Positions 14,488-17,775 of a stretch of 17,775 bases of DNA are shown piece by piece. The DNA is from JAFGBZ01 sp043817715 (GTDB lineage Archaea > Iainarchaeota > Iainarchaeia > Iainarchaeales > JAFGBZ01), in assembly GCA_043817715.1 (NCBI GenBank), contig JBDRGO010000083.1, positions 1 through 17,775 on the forward strand, read 5' to 3'. The position numbers were made by a program, and so were the translations under genes. Numbering within the stretch: position 1 is the stretch's first letter; the number at the start of each line of letters is the position of its first letter. A model generated the notes under the pieces. The model saw only the letters and a list, made by a program, of their open reading frames with translations, was not told where the DNA came from and ran no database searches.

Positions 14488-15879
14488 TTGTGGCTGGTTG
14501 TTGTGAATTCTGAGCAGGTTGCCAAAATTGTTGAAGCAGGCGAATCCCAAGAAGTTGAATTCAAAGAGTCTTTTCACAGTTTTCAAAGGTTTTCTGAGCT
14601 AATGTGCGGTTTTGCAAACATTTATGGCGGAATAATCCTTATTGGAGTAAATGGCAAAAAAGAGATTATTGGAATTGGCAAAAAAATAGATGAAATACAG
14701 CAAAAAATTTCTTCTGCCGCCCAAGCAGTTTCGCCGCCGATTCTGCCTTCAATAGAAATCTTTGAAATTGAAAATAAAAAAATAATTGCAGTAATAGTGC
14801 AAAGGGCAATAGACGGGACATTCCATTCTTTTCAGGGAGTAATTTGGGCAAGAATCGGCAGCACTACAAAAAAGTTTGAAGGAAGCCAAATTGTGGAATT
14901 CCTGAGAAACCGGCAGATTCTTTGCTTTGACGAAACGCCAAGCACTGCAAAAATAAGCGATTTAGACGCCGAAAAAATCAAATATTATTTGAATTTAAGA
15001 AAACAACAGGATTATTTCAAATACCATTCAGTTGAGGATTTTCTAATCAGCACAAAGCTTGCAACAAAAAACGGGGAATTAAAGATAAAAAATTCTGCCA
15101 TGCTGTTTTTTGCAAAAGACCCCATGTTTTTTAATCCTCAAATTGAAATAAAACTTGTACGGTTTGACGGAACAGAACCGGTAAAAATAGTTGCGCATGA
15201 ACTTGTCCAATCTGATTTAACCGAAGGCATTGAAAGGGCCATGTCATTTGTCAAGGCAAATATCCAGAAAAGCATTCAAATAAAACTTGACAGCAAAAGA
15301 GAAGAAATTTATCAATATCCTATAGGCGTCATCAGAGAAGCCGTTGTTAATGCAGTGGCTCACAGGGATTATTTCAGCAAAGACGCAATACAAATTTACC
15401 TTTTTGAAGACAGAATTGAAGTAACAAATCCGGGTTCTTTGCCGCAGGGGCTGCAAAAAGAATTATTTGGGACAATATCTGTGCAAAGAAACCCATTAAC
15501 GTATAAACTTCTCAGGGATTACGATTATGTTGAGGGAATGGGCTCCGGAATACCAAGAATGATTAACAGCATGAGGCAACAAGGCCTTACAGACCCTGAA
15601 TTCGGAATTTATGAACGCTTTTTCAGAGTAACTTTGAGAAATAAAAAAAGCGGACAAAAACCGGTTCATGCATATAAAGATTTGAACGAACGCCAAATAA
15701 AAGCACTGGCTTTTTTGAAAAACAATAAATCCATTAAAACGAAAACATACATGAAAATAAACAACGTTTCGTCAGGCACAGCCTTAATTGACATAAATGA
15801 ATTGTTAAAGTTCAGATATGTTGAAAAAAAAGGCAAATTCCGCGGTGCATACTACTCGCTCTCAAAGAGGCAAAATTAA
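14488..15879 (+). CDS. AlbA_2 (Schlafen-like) / HATPase_c_4 / winged-helix regulator (COG2865-type)
   Basis: This 463-residue protein has an AlbA_2 putative DNA-binding domain (about 19-140, with GESQEVEFKES and YGGIILIGVNG) and a GHKL-type ATPase module. The ATPase part has the N-box IREAVVNAVAHRDY (282-295), DRIEVTNPG (308-316) and EGMGSGIPRM (349-358). A C-terminal winged helix (about 398-460) follows. Proteins of this layout are annotated as ATP-dependent transcriptional regulators and are widespread in bacteria and mobile regions. It reads as a horizontally acquired gene: it splits the CoA operon and carries its own repeat-rich promoter. TTG 14488 is favoured by the TATA distance (about 42 bases), but GTG 14503 (MNSEQVAKIVEAGE) is equally family-like. 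Its stop lies one base before the pantoate kinase ATG, so the two are probably co-transcribed. Confidence 0.83.
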   Translation: MWLVVVNSEQVAKIVEAGESQEVEFKESFHSFQRFSELMCGFANIYGGIILIGVNGKKEIIGIGKKIDEIQQKISSAAQAVSPPILPSIEIFEIENKKIIAVIVQRAIDGTFHSFQGVIWARIGSTTKKFEGSQIVEFLRNRQILCFDETPSTAKISDLDAEKIKYYLNLRKQQDYFKYHSVEDFLISTKLATKNGELKIKNSAMLFFAKDPMFFNPQIEIKLVRFDGTEPVKIVAHELVQSDLTEGIERAMSFVKANIQKSIQIKLDSKREEIYQYPIGVIREAVVNAVAHRDYFSKDAIQIYLFEDRIEVTNPGSLPQGLQKELFGTISVQRNPLTYKLLRDYDYVEGMGSGIPRMINSMRQQGLTDPEFGIYERFFRVTLRNKKSGQKPVHAYKDLNERQIKALAFLKNNKSIKTKTYMKINNVSSGTALIDINELLKFRYVEKKGKFRGAYYSLSKRQN

Positions 15880-15880
15880 A

Positions 15881-16909
15881 ATGAATTCAAGAGAAACTAA
15901 TGACAACAGCAGAGAAAACAAGCCGGTTAGTTTCCTGGATTCCACCCCAAAGGAAACCAGGAAGACAAAGACCGAGGCCGCAACAGCTTCAAGCCCCGCA
16001 CACATCACCGGATTCTTCAAAATTTATTCCAACGGTTCCACCGGGGCAGGAATCAATCTGGATAAAGGAATGATTACAAAAGTGGAATTAAAAGAATTAA
16101 AAAATAAAAAAAACAACACAGACAACAAAAATTCAAAAAATTCAATTGAAATTAATTTAAACGGAAAGAAATGCTCCTGCAAAACCTCCTTATTAGTTGC
16201 AAAAAAAATGCTTTCATTAAAACAAAAAAAAATTCAAATTAAAAGCAAAAAATTCAAATTAAAAAACAAAAAAAATTCACTTAAAGAATTCAGATTAATT
16301 ATTTTTCATGAAACAAAATTCCCTGTAGGATATGGCTTGGGAATCAGCGGAGCAGGCGCATTATCATTATCACTTGCATTGAATAAAGCATTAAAACTTA
16401 AATTAAGCAAAAAAGAATGCCTTGAAATTTCTCAAAAATCAGAAATTGAGTCAGGAACCGGCTTGGGGGATGTTGTTGCCGAGCAATTTTCCGGTGCAAT
16501 GATGGGGGCAAAACCTTTTCCATCAAAAAAAGTAATTCCAATTAAATGCCCTTACAAATTCATTGTTTTGGGTTTCTTCTCCCCGATTAACACAAAAAAA
16601 ATTATTTTTTCAAAAAAATGGAAGAAAAAAATCAATGAATTCGGCTCAATTGCAATGAAAGAATTAATGAAAGAAAAAACATTCCAAAATTTGGTTCTGC
16701 AATCCAGAAATTTCACGTTCCGTACAAAACTATTCTCAAATCGCTTGCTTAAAGCACTTGAATTTTTTCCTTTTTCTTCTATGAGCATGTTAGGGCAAAC
16801 AATTTTCATTCCATCAAAGAATCCAAAGCAAACAGAAAAAGAATTAAAGAAATTCACTTCAAATACATTAATTGTTAAAATCGCGGAGCAGGGGGCAAAA
16901 GTGTTATGA
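15881..16909 (+). CDS. Pantoate kinase (archaeal GHMP family), with an extra N-terminal segment
   Basis: Pantoate kinase phosphorylates pantoate to 4-phosphopantoate, the archaeal route to CoA. The 342-residue protein has SPAHITGFFKIYSNGSTGAGI (38-58), the GHMP ATP-binding loop PVGYGLGISGAGALSLSLALN (148-168) and SGTGLGDVVAEQFSGA (191-206). A Lys/Asn-rich insertion lies at about 70-135. Residues 1-33 have no counterpart in the remnant upstream (which starts right at the Ala-Thr before the HITG motif) and look non-conserved. The only usable start is ATG 15881, one base after the AlbA_2 stop, which suggests translational coupling. The phosphopantothenate synthetase gene follows by an ATGA overlap. 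The family is clear; whether the extension affects activity is unknown. Confidence 0.88.
   Translation: MNSRETNDNSRENKPVSFLDSTPKETRKTKTEAATASSPAHITGFFKIYSNGSTGAGINLDKGMITKVELKELKNKKNNTDNKNSKNSIEINLNGKKCSCKTSLLVAKKMLSLKQKKIQIKSKKFKLKNKKNSLKEFRLIIFHETKFPVGYGLGISGAGALSLSLALNKALKLKLSKKECLEISQKSEIESGTGLGDVVAEQFSGAMMGAKPFPSKKVIPIKCPYKFIVLGFFSPINTKKIIFSKKWKKKINEFGSIAMKELMKEKTFQNLVLQSRNFTFRTKLFSNRLLKALEFFPFSSMSMLGQTIFIPSKNPKQTEKELKKFTSNTLIVKIAEQGAKVL
15980..16159 (+). repeat. Right copy of the pantoate-kinase direct repeat
   Basis: This is the counterpart of 14058-14219, inside the intact kinase gene and in the same reading frame. The block 16037-16087 is identical to 14115-14165. Most other differences in the aligned part before 16037 fall at third codon positions, so the copies have diverged under, or after, protein-level selection. 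Confidence 0.9.
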
Positions 16910-17640
16910 ATTCAATTCCATCAAATCACCCTAGATTTAATTCCTTAAATCAAAGGCATTTAATTGAATTAGGAGTAAAAAAAGGAATTACTTCTCCACA
17001 AGGATTAATCGCTCAAGGAAGAGGCGAAGCATTTGATTATCTTTTAAAAGAAAAAACTTCTAAATTCGCGGAGCAGGCAATTAAGGCAAGCGCTGCACTT
17101 TTATTGCTGGCTAAAAACCCGGTAATCTCAACCAACGGCAATACTGCTGTTTTATGCCCTAAAGAATTAATTAAATTAAGCAATTCTTTAAAATGCGAAA
17201 TTGAAGTTAATTTATTTTATAGAACTCCTAAAAGAGAAAAATTAATTTCAAAAGAATTCAAGAAATTAGGGAAGGAAATTCTTGGAGCAGGAAAAAAAAC
17301 CAAACTCCGTAATTTAAGCTCAAACCGTGCTCTTGTAGACCCAAATGGGATCGGAATCGCCGACGTGGTTCTTGTAATGCTTGAAGACGGTGACAGAACT
17401 AATGCATTAATTAAAGCAAAGAAAAAAGTGATTGCAATTGATTTGAATCCATTATCTCGTACTCCGCAAACTGCGACAATTTCAATCACGGACAATGTTT
17501 CAAGGGCAGTTCCTTTAATTGCGGAGCAGGTGAAAAAATTAAGGAATAAAAAGAAACCTGAATTGCAGAAAATTATTTCAAATTACAATAATAAATTAAA
17601 TTTAAGGAATTCAATTAATTTAATCAGGAAAGGGATTTGA
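16906..17640 (+). CDS. 4-phosphopantoate--beta-alanine ligase (phosphopantothenate synthetase, archaeal)
   Basis: This enzyme joins 4-phosphopantoate and beta-alanine using ATP to give 4'-phosphopantothenate, the step after pantoate kinase in archaeal CoA synthesis. The 244-residue length is close to the family norm. Visible motifs are IPSNHPRFNSLNQR (4-17), GLIAQGRGEAFDYLL (33-47), PVISTNGNTAVL (72-83), EVNLFYRTPKREKLI (100-114), ADVVLVMLEDGDR (152-164) and IDLNPLSRT (178-186). Its ATG overlaps the kinase stop (ATGA), indicating translational coupling. The usual AHGRGEAFDY reads AQGRGEAFDY here, a mild change. Confidence 0.93.
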   Translation: MNSIPSNHPRFNSLNQRHLIELGVKKGITSPQGLIAQGRGEAFDYLLKEKTSKFAEQAIKASAALLLLAKNPVISTNGNTAVLCPKELIKLSNSLKCEIEVNLFYRTPKREKLISKEFKKLGKEILGAGKKTKLRNLSSNRALVDPNGIGIADVVLVMLEDGDRTNALIKAKKKVIAIDLNPLSRTPQTATISITDNVSRAVPLIAEQVKKLRNKKKPELQKIISNYNNKLNLRNSINLIRKGI

Positions 17641-17705
17641 AATTAAAGAAAGTAATGAATTTAACTGATTTAGCCAGAAAGGGGTTCAATCAAGCCAATG
17701 CGAAT

Positions 17706-17717
17706 GAATTTAAATTC
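17706..17717 (+). promoter_or_regulatory. Candidate TATA box of the last gene
   Basis: The palindrome GAATTTAAATTC is centred about 26 bases before the ATG at 17738, the spacing expected for a leaderless archaeal transcript. It is inferred from sequence only. Confidence 0.35.
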
Positions 17718-17737
17718 TTTCAGGCAATAATTAATTC

Positions 17738-17775
17738 ATGAAAACTTTTACTGCTTTAATCTGGAAAGAAGAAGA
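17738..17775 (+). CDS. Start of an unidentified gene, possibly HicB-like (runs off the window)
   Basis: Only 12 codons are visible (MKTFTALIWKEE). The opening resembles the first beta-strand of HicB-like (UPF0150) proteins, which often begin M-K-x-F-T-x-x-I-x-x-E and can be antitoxin-type partners of HicA. The fragment is too short for a firm family call. A TATA-like palindrome about 26 bases upstream suggests a leaderless mRNA. Confidence 0.35.
   Translation, partial: MKTFTALIWKEE

Noticed and set aside
14488..15879. The AlbA_2 gene considered as part of a transposon or integron.
   Set aside because: No transposase, integrase, terminal inverted repeats or short target-site duplication is visible; the flanking direct repeats are kinase coding sequence.
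16883..17530. Recurrent GCGGAGCAG in the two CoA genes, considered as a short signal motif.
   Set aside because: All three cases encode Ala-Glu-Gln in frame, and occurrences elsewhere vary (GAGCAA, GAACAG); codon coincidence is sufficient.
17655..17741. A 28-codon ORF (MNLTDLARKGFNQANANEF...) between phosphopantothenate synthetase and the last gene, overlapping it by ATGA.
   Set aside because: It is short, has no family resemblance, and contains the likely TATA box (17706-17717) of the next gene, so it is more probably promoter DNA.

Overview
The window looks like a chromosomal segment of a small-genome, AT-rich archaeon, plausibly of the DPANN group. The phylum is a guess; a Diapherotrites-like lineage would fit because the archaeal CoA genes are retained. 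The evidence for an archaeon is: a C/D-box sRNP operon (Nop5 and fibrillarin), the archaea-specific pantoate kinase / phosphopantothenate synthetase pair, a tRNA-Thr with U73 and no encoded CCA, TTTAAA/TTTATA-type TATA boxes, apparently leaderless or very short-leader mRNAs, and GGTGA-type ribosome binding sites.

Left part (1-7105, all minus strand): the 5' end of an aspartyl-tRNA synthetase gene leaves the window at base 1. Next comes a very large (1872 aa) membrane-anchored surface protein with five beta-sandwich 'regulatory-like' repeats near its anchor and six cysteine-rich repeats at its outer end. A metallo-beta-lactamase/beta-CASP nuclease resembling ligase-associated DNA exonucleases follows. 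Centre (7181-10015): a coiled-coil protein diverges from the nuclease gene. After it lies a 258-base A-rich intergenic tract with tandem repeats, then a second membrane-anchored extracytoplasmic protein started by TTG. A tRNA-Thr(CGT) gene sits convergent to it with one base between them.

Right-centre (10042-14023): glycyl-tRNA synthetase (minus) diverges from a plus-strand operon made of a short Nop5, a protein resembling bacterial sigma-70 factors (regions 2 and 4), and fibrillarin. A sigma-like protein between the two core C/D sRNP genes is the most surprising gene-level observation.

Right part (14024-17775): directly after fibrillarin lies a 56-codon remnant of the 5' end of a pantoate kinase gene. 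A regulatory-looking block of 10-bp-phased repeats and a bacterial-type AlbA_2/HATPase/winged-helix regulator gene follow, and then the intact pantoate kinase gene, fused to a new N-terminal extension. The remnant and the intact gene share a perfect 51-bp direct repeat in the same reading frame. The simplest reading is that a cassette of about 1.9 kb interrupted the CoA operon, and that recombination between the repeats would restore an uninterrupted kinase gene. Phosphopantothenate synthetase follows by an ATGA overlap. The last 38 bases start another gene, possibly HicB-like.
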